Origin: Pseudomonas sp. TH10
Lineage (GTDB): Bacteria > Pseudomonadota > Gammaproteobacteria > Pseudomonadales > Pseudomonadaceae
Direction: 5' to 3'
NCBI RefSeq assembly: GCF_016651255.1
Contig: NZ_JAEKEG010000022.1
Coordinates: 1-40,373 of the forward strand
Length of the DNA: 40,373 bases
Shown here piece after piece: positions 7,649 through 17,329 of this stretch. Numbering within the stretch: position 1 is the stretch's first letter; the number at the start of each line of letters is the position of its first letter. A program made the position numbers and the translations under genes. Below the pieces are notes generated by a model, which did no database searches, was not told the origin of the DNA, and worked only from the letters and a program-made list of their open reading frames with translations.

Positions 7649-8071
7649 ATGCGTCATTACGAAATCATCTTTTTGGTCCACCCGGATCAAAGCGAGCAAG
7701 TCGGCGGCATGGTTGAGCGTTACACCAAGCTGATCGAAGAAGACGGCGGCAAAATCCACCGTCTGGAAGATTGGGGCCGTCGTCAATTGGCCTACGCAAT
7801 CAACAATGTTCACAAGGCTCACTACGTGATGCTGAACGTTGAGTGCACTGGCAAGGCCCTGGCCGAGCTGGAAGACAACTTCCGCTACAACGATGCAGTG
7901 ATCCGTAACCTGGTCATCCGTCGCGAAGAAGCCGTTACCGGCCAATCCGAGATGCTCAAGGCTGAAGAAAACCGCAGTGAGCGCCGTGAGCGTCGCGACC
8001 GTCCTGAGCACGAAGGCGCCGAAGGCACCGATAGTGATGACAGCGACAACAGCGATAACGCTGACGAGTAA
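7649..8071 (+). CDS. rpsF: 30S ribosomal protein S6
   Basis: The 140-residue protein starts with the typical S6 beta strand ([18 protein letters not shown]), contains [16 protein letters not shown], and ends in a long acidic Asp/Ser/Asn tail, as in other gamma-proteobacterial S6 proteins that are glutamylated by RimK in some species. S6 binds 16S rRNA with S18 in the platform of the small subunit. The start has GTAAGGAGC at optimal spacing. It is first in an operon with rpsR, a membrane protein and rplI, behind a promoter and a candidate autoregulatory leader. Confidence 0.98.
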   Translation: MRHYEIIFLVHPDQSEQVGGMVERYTKLIEEDGGKIHRLEDWGRRQLAYAINNVHKAHYVMLNVECTGKALAELEDNFRYNDAVIRNLVIRREEAVTGQSEMLKAEENRSERRERRDRPEHEGAEGTDSDDSDNSDNADE

Positions 8072-8100
8072 TCCACGGACCTTATTAAGGAGCCTATCAA

Positions 8101-8331
8101 ATGGCACGTTTCTTCCGTCGTCGTAAATTCTGCCGCTTCACCGCTGAAGACGTGAAAGAGATCGATTACAAAGATCTCAACACTCTGAAAGCTTATGTAT
8201 CCGAGACCGGCAAAATCGTTCCAAGCCGCATCACCGGTACCAAAGCTCGTTATCAGCGTCAGCTGGCCACCGCTATCAAGCGCGCCCGCTTCCTGGCCCT
8301 GCTGGCCTACACCGACAGCCACGGCCGCTGA
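8101..8331 (+). CDS. rpsR: 30S ribosomal protein S18
   Basis: The 76-residue basic protein has the full S18 pattern: [36 protein letters not shown], and the RNA-binding segment [21 protein letters not shown]. It partners S6 in the 30S platform and is the likely co-repressor at the operon leader. AAGGAG precedes the start, and the gap to rpsF is 29 bases. Confidence 0.98.
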
Positions 8332-8367
8332 GACCGGGCAGTCGACAAGTAGCAAAGGATTGAATGC

Positions 8368-9261
8368 ATGCGTGCCTTAGCTGAGTTCATCATGCGCGGC
8401 CGCATGCAGGCCACTCTGGTAGTGGCTGGATGCGCGGCATTGCCGTTGTTGTATTGGTTGGGTGCTGCCGCGGGATGCTTCGTGCTCCTGCGGCGCGGAT
8501 TGAAGGACGCGACGAGCGTTCTTGCTCTGGGACTGCTGCCGGCCTTGGTCTGGTGGTTGTACGCGGATGATCCACGGGCACTTCTGGTGCTGCTGGGTTC
8601 TTCGGCACTTGCGTTGGTTTTGCGCGCAAGTGAATCCTGGGTTCGTACGCTGCTGGTCAGCGTAGCGATTGGAGTGGTGTTTTCGGTGGTGCTCGGGGCC
8701 GCATTTGCGGCCCAGATCGAGATGCTCGCGCAGGCCTTGATAAAGGTCATGCCGGCGCTCCTCGGTGAGACCTACAAGCAATTGTCGGTCGAAGAGCAAG
8801 CGCGTTTCGCGTCCCTGATAGCACCAGTCCTGACCGGACTGATTGCGGCTTTGTTGCAGATCGTCAGCGTGCTGAGCCTGATTGTCGGGCGTCATTGGCA
8901 GGCGTTGTTGTACAACCCGGGTGGTTTTGGTCGCGAGTTTCGCGCCATCCGGATCCCGCTGGGGCCGGCGATGTTACTGCTGGCGTTGATGCTTCTGGGC
9001 CCGAATCTCGGTGCACAGATGGCCATGTTGACGCCGTTGTGCAGTGTACCGCTGGTGTTCGCCGGACTTGCCCTGATTCACGGGCTGGTCGGGCAGAAGC
9101 GACTGGCCGGTTTCTGGCTGGTGGGGTTGTACGTCACGCTGTTGCTATTCATGCAGCTGATCTATCCGTTGCTCGTGGTCCTGGCCATTGTCGACAGCCT
9201 GATTGATTTTCGCGGTCGTCATGTGTCGAAAGACACCGATAGCGCGAACGGTGAAGGTTAA
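8368..9261 (+). CDS. Polytopic membrane protein of unknown function between rpsR and rplI
   Basis: The 297-residue protein is strongly hydrophobic, with about eight possible transmembrane segments and a short polar C-terminus. One soluble stretch (about 120-150, KVMPALLGETYKQLSVEEQ) interrupts them. A gene of this kind sits at the same place in P. aeruginosa (the PA4933 position), and the pattern resembles the YybS/DUF2232 membrane family, which is my tentative assignment. AAAGGA precedes the start. Being co-transcribed with ribosomal protein genes ties its expression to growth rate, but no catalytic motif is visible and its role is unknown. Confidence 0.85.
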   Translation: MRALAEFIMRGRMQATLVVAGCAALPLLYWLGAAAGCFVLLRRGLKDATSVLALGLLPALVWWLYADDPRALLVLLGSSALALVLRASESWVRTLLVSVAIGVVFSVVLGAAFAAQIEMLAQALIKVMPALLGETYKQLSVEEQARFASLIAPVLTGLIAALLQIVSVLSLIVGRHWQALLYNPGGFGREFRAIRIPLGPAMLLLALMLLGPNLGAQMAMLTPLCSVPLVFAGLALIHGLVGQKRLAGFWLVGLYVTLLLFMQLIYPLLVVLAIVDSLIDFRGRHVSKDTDSANGEG

Positions 9262-9280
9262 AAGTTAAGAGGATTTTCAC

Positions 9281-9727
9281 ATGCAACTGATCCTTCTGGA
9301 AAAAGTCACCAACCTGGGCAACCTGGGTGACAAAGTGAACGTTAAGGCCGGTTACGGTCGTAACTACCTGCTGCCTTACGGCAAAGCTACCGCCGCGACC
9401 CCAGCGAACATCGCTGCGTTCGAAGAGCGTCGTGCTGAGCTGGAAAAAGCTGCTGCAGACCGTAAAGCATCGGCTGAAAGCCGTGCTGCCCAACTGGCCG
9501 AGCTGGAAGTGACTATCACTGCCACCGCTGGCGACGAAGGCAAGCTGTTCGGTTCGATCGGTACTCACGACATCGCTGACGCACTGACCGCCTCCGGCGT
9601 TGAAGTTGCGAAAAGCGAAGTTCGTCTGCCGAACGGCACCATCCGCAACGTAGGTGAATTCGACGTGGCTGTGCACCTGCACGCCGAAGTTGAAGCCACC
9701 GTACGCGTTGTCGTGGTAGCAGCTTAA
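9281..9727 (+). CDS. rplI: 50S ribosomal protein L9
   Basis: The 148-residue protein has the L9 signature [21 protein letters not shown] at about 18-38. A long charged connecting helix (about 45-75) and a C-terminal rRNA-binding domain follow. L9 binds domain V of 23S rRNA near the L1 stalk and helps maintain reading-frame fidelity. The RBS is AAGAGGA. It is the last gene before a strong terminator, so it ends the rpsF operon. Confidence 0.98.
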   Translation: MQLILLEKVTNLGNLGDKVNVKAGYGRNYLLPYGKATAATPANIAAFEERRAELEKAAADRKASAESRAAQLAELEVTITATAGDEGKLFGSIGTHDIADALTASGVEVAKSEVRLPNGTIRNVGEFDVAVHLHAEVEATVRVVVVAA

Positions 9728-9773
9728 GCAACACCTGATCGGCTGGCACCCTTGGGTGCTTGCCGGTAACATC

Positions 9774-9810
9774 GGGCACGATCCTGTTTACAGGTCGTGC
9801 CCTTTGTCTT
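9774..9810 (+). terminator. Rho-independent terminator between rplI and dnaB
   Basis: A near-perfect stem pairs GGGCACGA (9774-9781) with TCGTGCCC (9795-9802), and CCTG with CAGG around a TTTA loop. A T-rich run (TTTGTCTTT) follows. It separates dnaB from the ribosomal operon. Confidence 0.85.
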
Positions 9811-9849
9811 TCTGCAGTTCCTGTTTTTCACAAACCTATTCAAGTGGCC

Positions 9850-11244
9850 ATGAACGATATCTCCGCTCCCGAGCAATACGATCTGCAAACCGCTGCCCTG
9901 AAGGTGCCGCCACATTCCATCGAGGCCGAACAGGCTGTACTCGGTGGTCTGATGCTGGACAACAACGCCTGGGAACGCGTGCTTGATCAAGTCTCCGACG
10001 GTGATTTCTATCGACATGACCACCGCCTGATCTTCCGGGCGATTGCCAAACTGGCCGATCAGAACTCCCCGATCGACGTCGTGACCCTTGCCGAGCAACT
10101 GGACAAGGAAGGTCAGACGTCGCAGGTGGGCGGCCTCGGTTACCTTGGCGAACTGGCGAAAAACACGCCGTCCGTCGCCAACATCAAGGCTTATGCGCAG
10201 ATCGTCCGTCAGCGTGCGACGTTGCGCCAGCTGATCGGCATCAGCACCGAGATCGCCGACAGCGCCTTCAACCCGGAAGGGCGCACCGCCGAGGAGATCC
10301 TCGACGAAGCCGAGCGCCAGATCTTCGCGATTGCCGAGGCCCGGCCAAAAACCGGTGGCCCGGTGGGCGTGAACGATTTGCTGACCAAGGCCATTGATCG
10401 CATCGACACGCTGTTCAACACGGACAACGCCATTACCGGCCTGTCCACTGGCTACACCGACCTAGATGAGAAGACCAGCGGCCTGCAGCCGGCTGACTTG
10501 ATCATCGTCGCCGGTCGTCCGTCGATGGGTAAAACCACCTTCGCGATGAACCTCGTGGAAAACGCCGTACTGCGTAGCGACAAGGCCGTTCTGGTGTATT
10601 CCCTCGAGATGCCAGGCGAATCGCTGGTCATGCGTATGCTCTCGTCCCTCGGCCGCATCGACCAGACCAAGGTGCGTTCCGGCCAACTGGAAGATGACGA
10701 TTGGCCGCGTCTGACCTCGGCGGTCAACCTGCTCAATGACCGCAAGCTGTTCATCGACGACACCGCCGGTATCAGTCCGTCGGAAATGCGTGCGCGTACC
10801 CGGCGTCTGGCCCGTGAGCACGGTGACATCGGCTTGATCATGATCGACTACCTGCAATTGATGCAGATTCCAGGTTCCGGCGGCGACAACCGAACCAACG
10901 AGATTTCTGAAATCTCGCGTTCCCTCAAAGCCCTGGCCAAGGAATTCAACTGCCCGGTGGTGGCGCTGTCCCAGCTCAACCGTTCCCTCGAGCAGCGACC
11001 GAACAAACGCCCGATCAACTCCGACCTCCGGGAATCCGGAGCGATCGAGCAGGATGCCGACGTGATCATGTTCGTGTACCGGGATGAGGTGTATCACCCG
11101 GAGACCGAGCACAAGGGCATTGCCGAAATCATCATCGGCAAGCAGCGTAACGGCCCGATCGGCTTTATCCGCCTGGCGTTTATCGGCAAGTACACACGTT
11201 TCGAAAACCTTGCGCCGGGCAGCTACAACTTCGACGACGAATAA
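9850..11244 (+). CDS. dnaB: Replicative DNA helicase DnaB
   Basis: The 464-residue hexameric 5'-3' helicase unwinds DNA at the replication fork and recruits primase. It has an N-terminal domain (about 15-120), a linker and a RecA-like C-terminal domain. Walker A is GRPSMGKTT at about 223-231, followed by VYSLEMPGESLVMRM, Walker B-like IGLIMIDYLQLM, and the C-terminal arginine-finger region DLRESGAIEQDAD. The start at 9850 gives the usual Pseudomonas N-terminus (MNDISAPEQYDLQ). An in-frame ATG at 9760 would place the terminator hairpin inside the gene and is rejected. No intein interrupts the motifs, unlike some bacterial dnaB genes. Confidence 0.97.
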   Translation: MNDISAPEQYDLQTAALKVPPHSIEAEQAVLGGLMLDNNAWERVLDQVSDGDFYRHDHRLIFRAIAKLADQNSPIDVVTLAEQLDKEGQTSQVGGLGYLGELAKNTPSVANIKAYAQIVRQRATLRQLIGISTEIADSAFNPEGRTAEEILDEAERQIFAIAEARPKTGGPVGVNDLLTKAIDRIDTLFNTDNAITGLSTGYTDLDEKTSGLQPADLIIVAGRPSMGKTTFAMNLVENAVLRSDKAVLVYSLEMPGESLVMRMLSSLGRIDQTKVRSGQLEDDDWPRLTSAVNLLNDRKLFIDDTAGISPSEMRARTRRLAREHGDIGLIMIDYLQLMQIPGSGGDNRTNEISEISRSLKALAKEFNCPVVALSQLNRSLEQRPNKRPINSDLRESGAIEQDADVIMFVYRDEVYHPETEHKGIAEIIIGKQRNGPIGFIRLAFIGKYTRFENLAPGSYNFDDE

Positions 11245-11266
11245 GCTGTAGCGCCTGAGAGAGCTT

Positions 11267-11332
11267 CATCGCGGGCAAGCCTGCTCCCACGAGAATCTCA
11301 CCGAACCTGTGGGAGAGGGCTTGCCCGCGATG
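11267..11332. repeat. REP inverted-repeat pair
   Basis: CATCGCGGGCAAGCCTGCTC and GAGAGGGCTTGCCCGCGATG are inverted copies with a short 25-base spacer. They follow dnaB and may protect or end its transcript. Confidence 0.8.
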
Positions 11333-11341
11333 GCGGCGACG

Positions 11342-11389
11342 CAATTTCCGACCACAGCCGTCGGAATTGGTCAAAATTTGTGCTATATT
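11342..11389 (+). promoter_or_regulatory. Inverted repeat and extended -10 promoter upstream of the YgiQ gene
   Basis: CAATTTCCGAC (11342-11352) and GTCGGAATTG (11360-11369) form 10-bp arms with one bulged T. An extended -10 element TGCTATATT (11381-11389) lies just downstream, without a good -35. The repeat could be an operator over the -35 position or a weak dnaB terminator without a T run. Confidence 0.4.
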
Positions 11390-11432
11390 CCGCGCCCGCG
11401 AAATTCAATGAAAGCCAACACCGGTTATCGAC

Positions 11433-13745
11433 ATGCAAGCAGCCAAGCCGTTATTTGACTATCCAAAGTACTGGGCCGAATGTTTCGGGCCAGCGCCATT
11501 CCTGCCGATGAGCAGGGAGGAGATGGATCAGCTTGGCTGGGATTCCTGCGACATCATCATCGTTACCGGTGATGCTTACGTCGATCACCCGTCGTTCGGC
11601 ATGGCGATCATCGGCCGGCTGCTGGAGTCGCAAGGCTTCCGCGTCGGGATCATCGCGCAGCCAAACTGGCAGTCGAAAGACGACTTCATGAAGCTCGGCG
11701 AGCCGAACCTGTTCTTCGGCGTCGCGGCCGGCAACATGGACTCGATGATCAACCGCTACACCGCCGACAAGAAAATCCGTTCCGACGACGCCTACACCCC
11801 CGGCGGTATGGCCGGCAAGCGGCCGGATCGCGCGAGCCTGGTTTACAGCCAGCGCTGCAAAGAAGCCTACAAGCATGTACCGATCGTGCTTGGCGGCATC
11901 GAAGCTTCCCTGCGTCGCATCGCGCACTACGACTACTGGCAGGATCGCGTGCGTAACTCGATCCTGATCGACGCCAGCGCCGACATTCTGCTGTACGGCA
12001 ACGCCGAACGCGCAATTGTCGAAGTGGCCCAGCGTCTGTCCTACGGTCACAAGATCGAAGACATCACCGACGTGCGCGGCACCGCATTCATTCGTCGTGA
12101 CACGCCGCAAGGCTGGTACGAAGTTGACTCGACGCGTATCGACCGTCCGGGCAAGGTCGACAAGATCATCAACCCGTACGTCAATACCCAGGACACCCAG
12201 GCTTGCGCCATCGAGCAAGAGAAGGGGCCGGTCGAAGATCCGCAGGAAGCCAAGGTCGTACAGATTCTGGCCAGCCCGCGCATGACCCGCGACAAGACCG
12301 TGATTCGTTTGCCATCGGTTGAAAAGGTCCGTGGCGACGCCGTTCTGTATGCTCACGCCAACCGCGTGCTGCACCTGGAAACCAACCCGGGCAACGCCCG
12401 CGCACTGGTGCAGAAGCATGGCGAAGTCGACGTCTGGTTCAACCCGCCGCCGATTCCGATGACCACTGAAGAAATGGACTACGTGTTCGGCATGCCTTAC
12501 GCCCGTGTTCCGCACCCGGCGTACGGCAAGGAGAAAATCCCGGCCTACGACATGATCCGTTTCTCGGTAAACATCATGCGTGGCTGCTTCGGCGGTTGCA
12601 CCTTCTGCTCGATCACCGAGCACGAAGGCCGGATCATCCAGAACCGCTCCGAAGAGTCGATCATTCGCGAAATCGAAGAGATCCGCGACAAGGTGCCAGG
12701 CTTCACCGGCGTCATCTCCGACCTTGGCGGCCCGACCGCGAACATGTACCGCATCGCCTGCAAAACGCCGGAAATCGAATCCGCGTGCCGCAAGCCGTCC
12801 TGCGTGTTCCCGGGCATCTGTCCGAACCTGAATACCGACCACTCGTCGCTGATTCAGTTGTACCGCAGCGCCCGCGCCTTGCCGGGTGTGAAGAAGATCC
12901 TGATCGCCTCCGGCCTGCGTTACGACCTCGCGGTCGAGTCGCCGGAATACGTCAAAGAGCTGGTGACCCACCACGTTGGCGGTTACCTGAAGATCGCCCC
13001 GGAACACACCGAGGAAGGTCCGCTCAACCAGATGATGAAACCGGGCATTGGCAGCTATGACAAGTTCAAGCGCATGTTCGAGAAGTACACCAAGGAAGCG
13101 GGCAAAGAGCAGTACCTGATTCCGTACTTCATTGCCGCGCATCCGGGCACCACCGACGAAGACATGATGAACCTGGCCTTGTGGCTCAAGGGCAATGGCT
13201 TCCGCGCTGACCAGGTGCAGGCGTTCTACCCGTCGCCGATGGCCACTGCCACCGCGATGTACCACTCGGGCAAGAACCCACTGCGTAAGGTCACTTACAA
13301 GAGCGACGGCGTGACCATCGTCAAGAGCGAAGAGCAGCGTCGTTTGCACAAGGCGTTCTTGCGTTATCACGATCCTAAAGGCTGGCCGATGCTCCGCGAG
13401 GCGCTGATTCGCATGGGTCGCGCTGACCTGATCGGTTCGGGCAAGGATCAGCTGATCCCGACGCATCAGCCGGCCACCGACAGCTACCAGAGCGCACGTC
13501 GCAAGAACTCGACACCGGCCGGTAGCCATAAAGTGGCGAAGGAAGGCAAAGAGAAGACCACCAAGATTCTCACCCAGCACACCGGTCTGCCGCCGCGTGC
13601 CAGTGACGGTGGTAACCCTTGGGACAAGCGTGAACAGGCCAAGGCTGCGGCGTTCGCCCGCAACCAGCAAGCGGCCAAGGAGCGCAAGGACGCCGCCAAA
13701 GGCAAAGGGCCGAAGCCGACCCGCAAGCCAGTAGTGCCGCGCTAA
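11433..13745 (+). CDS. YgiQ family radical SAM protein
   Basis: The 770-residue protein has an N-terminal B12-binding-like region (about 40-200, [17 protein letters not shown]), a radical SAM core with the 4Fe-4S motif CX3CX2C (C385, C389, C392 in [10 protein letters not shown]), and a Lys/Ala-rich C-terminal extension (about 690-770). YgiQ proteins are widespread in proteobacteria, but their reaction is not established. The large cobalamin-like half plus radical SAM core suggests a methylation or rearrangement chemistry; this is inference. No good Shine-Dalgarno sequence is seen, but the start gives the common family N-terminus ([15 protein letters not shown]). A terminator follows closely, so the gene is monocistronic. 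Confidence 0.93.
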   Translation: MQAAKPLFDYPKYWAECFGPAPFLPMSREEMDQLGWDSCDIIIVTGDAYVDHPSFGMAIIGRLLESQGFRVGIIAQPNWQSKDDFMKLGEPNLFFGVAAGNMDSMINRYTADKKIRSDDAYTPGGMAGKRPDRASLVYSQRCKEAYKHVPIVLGGIEASLRRIAHYDYWQDRVRNSILIDASADILLYGNAERAIVEVAQRLSYGHKIEDITDVRGTAFIRRDTPQGWYEVDSTRIDRPGKVDKIINPYVNTQDTQACAIEQEKGPVEDPQEAKVVQILASPRMTRDKTVIRLPSVEKVRGDAVLYAHANRVLHLETNPGNARALVQKHGEVDVWFNPPPIPMTTEEMDYVFGMPYARVPHPAYGKEKIPAYDMIRFSVNIMRGCFGGCTFCSITEHEGRIIQNRSEESIIREIEEIRDKVPGFTGVISDLGGPTANMYRIACKTPEIESACRKPSCVFPGICPNLNTDHSSLIQLYRSARALPGVKKILIASGLRYDLAVESPEYVKELVTHHVGGYLKIAPEHTEEGPLNQMMKPGIGSYDKFKRMFEKYTKEAGKEQYLIPYFIAAHPGTTDEDMMNLALWLKGNGFRADQVQAFYPSPMATATAMYHSGKNPLRKVTYKSDGVTIVKSEEQRRLHKAFLRYHDPKGWPMLREALIRMGRADLIGSGKDQLIPTHQPATDSYQSARRKNSTPAGSHKVAKEGKEKTTKILTQHTGLPPRASDGGNPWDKREQAKAAAFARNQQAAKERKDAAKGKGPKPTRKPVVPR

Positions 13746-13765
13746 GCAACGCTTAAGCTGAACAG

Positions 13766-13791
13766 AACGCCAACCTTCGGGTTGGCGTTTT
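13766..13791 (+). terminator. Rho-independent terminator after the YgiQ gene
   Basis: AACGCCAACC pairs perfectly with GGTTGGCGTT around a TTCG tetraloop, followed by TTT. It lies 20 bases beyond the stop codon. Confidence 0.88.
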
Positions 13792-13965
13792 GCATTTGAA
13801 GATCAAAAGATCGCCACATTTGCGTGCAATCGATCCCAACCAAATTCCCGCATCGCCCGATTTTGGTGCTGTACTGCCCTGAGCATTCCACTAAAGCGCC
13901 CAAGCCTCTGCATGGCATAAGTCTTGCGCGCTTTCGAATACGCTTAGGCTCGCAGGAGGCACGCC

Positions 13966-16900
13966 GTGTCGATTCATGTCGCATTGCATCACGTCACGCA
14001 TTACCGCTACGACCGCGCTGTCGAACTCGGCCCGCAGATCGTTCGCCTGCGCCCGGCCGCCCACAGCCGCACGCGGATTCTCTCGTACGCGCTGAAAGTC
14101 TCGCCCGAGCAGCACTTCATCAACTGGCAGCAGGACCCCCAGGGCAATTACCTGGCGCGGTTGGTGTTTCCGGAAAAAACCGAAGAGCTGCGTATCGAAG
14201 TCGATCTGCTGGCGGAGATGGCCGTCTTCAATCCCTTCGACTTTTTCCTCGAGCCCTATGCCGAGAAAATCCCGTTCACCTACGCAGTCGACGAGCGCAA
14301 GGAACTGGCGCCGTATCTGGAAACCCTGCCGCTCACACCGAAGTTCAAGGCCTACCTCGACGGCATCGACCGCACACCCTTGCCCAGCGTCGACTTCCTG
14401 GTCGGCCTCAACCAGCGCCTGAGCGAAGACATTGGCTACCTGATTCGCATGGAGCCGGGTGTGCAGACGCCCGAGCACACGCTCGAACACGCGAGCGGTT
14501 CCTGCCGTGACTCCGCCTGGCTGTTGGTGCAACTGTTGCGCAACCTTGGCCTGGCGGCGCGTTTCGTGTCCGGGTACCTGATCCAGCTGACCGCCGATGT
14601 GAAAAGTCTCGATGGCCCTTCCGGTACCGAGGTGGATTTCACCGACCTGCATGCCTGGTGCGAAGTCTATCTGCCGGGTGCCGGCTGGATCGGCCTGGAC
14701 GCCACCTCCGGGCTGTTTGCCGGCGAAGGCCACATTCCGTTGGCCTGCAGTCCCGATCCGGGCTCTGCGGCCCCGATCAGCGGCCTGGTGGAACCGTGCG
14801 AATGCGAATTTACCCATGAGATGTCCGTCGAGCGCGTCTGGGAAGCGCCTCGCGTCACCCGGCCCTACACTGAAGACCAATGGCTGGCGATTCAGGCGCT
14901 GGGTCGCCAGATCGATGCGGACCTGCTGGAAAGCGACGTACGCCTGACCATGGGCGGCGAGCCAACCTTTGTCTCCATCGACGACCCTGACGGCGCGGAG
15001 TGGAACACGGCCGCGCTCGGGCCAGACAAGCGGCGCCTGTCGGCCGAACTGTTCGAGCGCATGCGCAAGCACTACGCCCCCAATGGCCTGGTGCATTTCG
15101 GCCAGGGCAAATGGTACCCCGGTGAGCAACTGCCGCGCTGGTCGTTGAACTGCTACTGGCGTCGCGACGGTGTGCCGATCTGGAGCAACAGCGCGTTGAT
15201 TGCCGACGAGCAGGAGGACTACGGCGCTGACGGCGCACTGGCCGGGCGTTTCCTGGCAAGCGTGGCTGAACGTCTGAAAATTCCGACGCGCTTTGTGTTT
15301 CCTGCCTACGAAGACAATTTCTATTACCTCTGGCGCGAAGGCACATTGCCCCAGAACGTCAGCGCCGAAGATTCGCGCCTGGAAGAGCCCCTGGAGCGGG
15401 CGCGCCTGCGCAAGGTCTTCAGCCAGGGCCTGGATAAAGTCATCGGCCAGGTACTGCCCCTGGCACGTACTGCCAAGGGGGACCAATGGCAAAGCGGTCG
15501 CTGGTACCTGCGCGACGAGCATTGCCGGCTGGTACCCGGTGACTCGCCCTTGGGGTATCGCCTGCCGCTGGGCTCGCAACCCTGGGTCAAGGCTGCAGAG
15601 TATCCCTTTATCCATCCCCGGGATCCGAACCAGGAGTTCCCGCCGCTGCCCGACTCGGCACAGTTGCAAAGCCAGGACCAACCGGCAGTAGTCGAGGAGC
15701 GCGCGCCAAAGATTGACGAATCCGCCGACTGGCTGACCCGCACCGCTTTCTGTGCCGAAGCGCGCGAGGGTCGCTTGTACCTGTTCATGCCGCCTCTGGA
15801 GCGGGCCGAGGACTATCTGGAACTGGTCGCCGCCATCGAGGCCACCGCAGAGGAGTTGCATTGCCCTGTGTTGCTGGAAGGCTACGAGCCGCCGAGCGAT
15901 CCGCGCCTGAGCAACTTTCGCATCACCCCTGATCCGGGTGTGATCGAAGTCAACGTCCAGCCCTCTGCCACCTGGGACGAACTGGTCGAACGAACCGAGT
16001 TTCTTTACGAACAGGCACGCCAGACTCGCCTGACCACGGAAAAATTCATGATCGATGGCCGCCACACCGGAACCGGCGGCGGCAACCATTTTGTCCTGGG
16101 TGGTGCGACGCCGGCCGACTCGCCATTCCTGCGGCGCCCCGACCTGCTGCGCAGCCTGATCAGCTACTGGCATAACCATCCTTCTCTGTCCTACCTGTTC
16201 TCGGGGCTGTTCATCGGCCCCACGTCGCAAGCGCCGCGAGTCGATGAGGCGCGCAACGATGCGTTGTATGAACTGGAGATCGCCTTTGCGCAGATGCCCG
16301 AACCTGGCGAGGACTGTGCGCCGTGGCTGGTGGACCGGTTGCTGCGCAACCTGCTGATCGACGTGACAGGCAACACGCACCGTGCCGAGTTCTGCGTCGA
16401 CAAGCTGTATTCCCCGGATGGCGCAACCGGTCGCCTGGGCTTGCTGGAGCTGCGCGCCTTTGAAATGCCACCCCATGCGCGCATGAGCCTGACCCAACAG
16501 CTGTTGCTGCGGGCGCTGGTCGCACGATTCTGGCGTGAACCCTATGCACCGCCGAAACTGGCGCGCTGGGGTACCGAACTGCACGACCGTTTCCTGTTGC
16601 CGCACTTTATCGAACAGGATTTTGCCGATGTTATCGTCGACCTGAATTCGGCCGGTTATCCCGTGCGTGCCGAGTGGTTCGCCGCACACCTGGAATTTCG
16701 CTTTCCCAAAGTGGGCGATTACGCGGTCAGCGGTATCGAACTGGAGGTGCGTCAGGCGCTTGAACCCTGGCATGTGCTGGGCGAGGAGGGCGCGCCTGGC
16801 GGCACCGTGCGCTATGTTGACTCATCCCTGGAACGCCTGCAGGTCAAGCTCAGCGGCTTGCCGCCGCAGCGCTACCTGCTGACCTGCAATGGCGTTGCCG

Positions 16901-17241
16901 TGCCGCTGCAACCGACCGGACGAGTCGGCGAGTTTGTCGCCGGCGTGCGTTTTCGCGCCTGGCAACCGGCCAACTGCCTGCAGCCGACCATCCCGGTTCA
17001 CGCGCCATTGGTGTTCGACTTGCTCGACACCTGGATGCAACGCTCCCTGGGCGGTTGCCAGTATCACGTGGCTCATCCGGGAGGGCGTAGCTACGACAGC
17101 TTGCCGGTGAACGCGAACGAAGCCGAGAGCCGGCGCATGGCGCGGTTCTTCCGTATCGGCCACAGCCCCGGGAAACTGCCGGTGCCCCTTCTGGAGATCA
17201 ACGACGAGCTGCCAATGACGCTCGATTTACGACGTTTTTGA
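13966..17241 (+). CDS. Transglutaminase-like protease fused to DUF2126 (predicted amide-ligase module)
   Basis: This 1091-residue protein starts with GTG after an excellent AGGAGG. The N-terminal part (1-about 290) is a bacterial transglutaminase-like domain with its triad visible: Cys180 (SGSCRDS), His229 (DLHAWCE) and Asp245 (GLDATSG). From about 320 to the end is DUF2126, with conserved blocks MGGEPTFVSIDDPDG, TGTGGGNHFVLGG (about 702-714), HNHPSLSYLFSGLFIGPTSQ and LELRAFEMPPH. Comparative genomics has related DUF2126 to COOH-NH2 ligases of the glutamine-synthetase fold; I recall this from the literature and cannot verify it here. It heads a tight cluster with an ATP-grasp/alpha-E gene and a second transglutaminase-like gene, which suggests joint synthesis and trimming of a peptide or amide-linked product. 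No signal peptide is seen, so it is probably cytoplasmic. The substrate is unknown. Confidence 0.9.
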   Translation: MSIHVALHHVTHYRYDRAVELGPQIVRLRPAAHSRTRILSYALKVSPEQHFINWQQDPQGNYLARLVFPEKTEELRIEVDLLAEMAVFNPFDFFLEPYAEKIPFTYAVDERKELAPYLETLPLTPKFKAYLDGIDRTPLPSVDFLVGLNQRLSEDIGYLIRMEPGVQTPEHTLEHASGSCRDSAWLLVQLLRNLGLAARFVSGYLIQLTADVKSLDGPSGTEVDFTDLHAWCEVYLPGAGWIGLDATSGLFAGEGHIPLACSPDPGSAAPISGLVEPCECEFTHEMSVERVWEAPRVTRPYTEDQWLAIQALGRQIDADLLESDVRLTMGGEPTFVSIDDPDGAEWNTAALGPDKRRLSAELFERMRKHYAPNGLVHFGQGKWYPGEQLPRWSLNCYWRRDGVPIWSNSALIADEQEDYGADGALAGRFLASVAERLKIPTRFVFPAYEDNFYYLWREGTLPQNVSAEDSRLEEPLERARLRKVFSQGLDKVIGQVLPLARTAKGDQWQSGRWYLRDEHCRLVPGDSPLGYRLPLGSQPWVKAAEYPFIHPRDPNQEFPPLPDSAQLQSQDQPAVVEERAPKIDESADWLTRTAFCAEAREGRLYLFMPPLERAEDYLELVAAIEATAEELHCPVLLEGYEPPSDPRLSNFRITPDPGVIEVNVQPSATWDELVERTEFLYEQARQTRLTTEKFMIDGRHTGTGGGNHFVLGGATPADSPFLRRPDLLRSLISYWHNHPSLSYLFSGLFIGPTSQAPRVDEARNDALYELEIAFAQMPEPGEDCAPWLVDRLLRNLLIDVTGNTHRAEFCVDKLYSPDGATGRLGLLELRAFEMPPHARMSLTQQLLLRALVARFWREPYAPPKLARWGTELHDRFLLPHFIEQDFADVIVDLNSAGYPVRAEWFAAHLEFRFPKVGDYAVSGIELEVRQALEPWHVLGEEGAPGGTVRYVDSSLERLQVKLSGLPPQRYLLTCNGVAVPLQPTGRVGEFVAGVRFRAWQPANCLQPTIPVHAPLVFDLLDTWMQRSLGGCQYHVAHPGGRSYDSLPVNANEAESRRMARFFRIGHSPGKLPVPLLEINDELPMTLDLRRF

Positions 17242-17329
17242 ACCGTACGCGACGCCCGGCTTTTTCGTCTATCCGGGTGTCATGAGCGTGCGTTAGTCTG
17301 ACCGTTCCTTGCTGTCTGCCGAGCTTTCC

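Noticed and set aside
9760..9849. Upstream extension of dnaB by 30 codons
   Set aside because: It would read through a perfect terminator hairpin and adds sequence not typical of DnaB.
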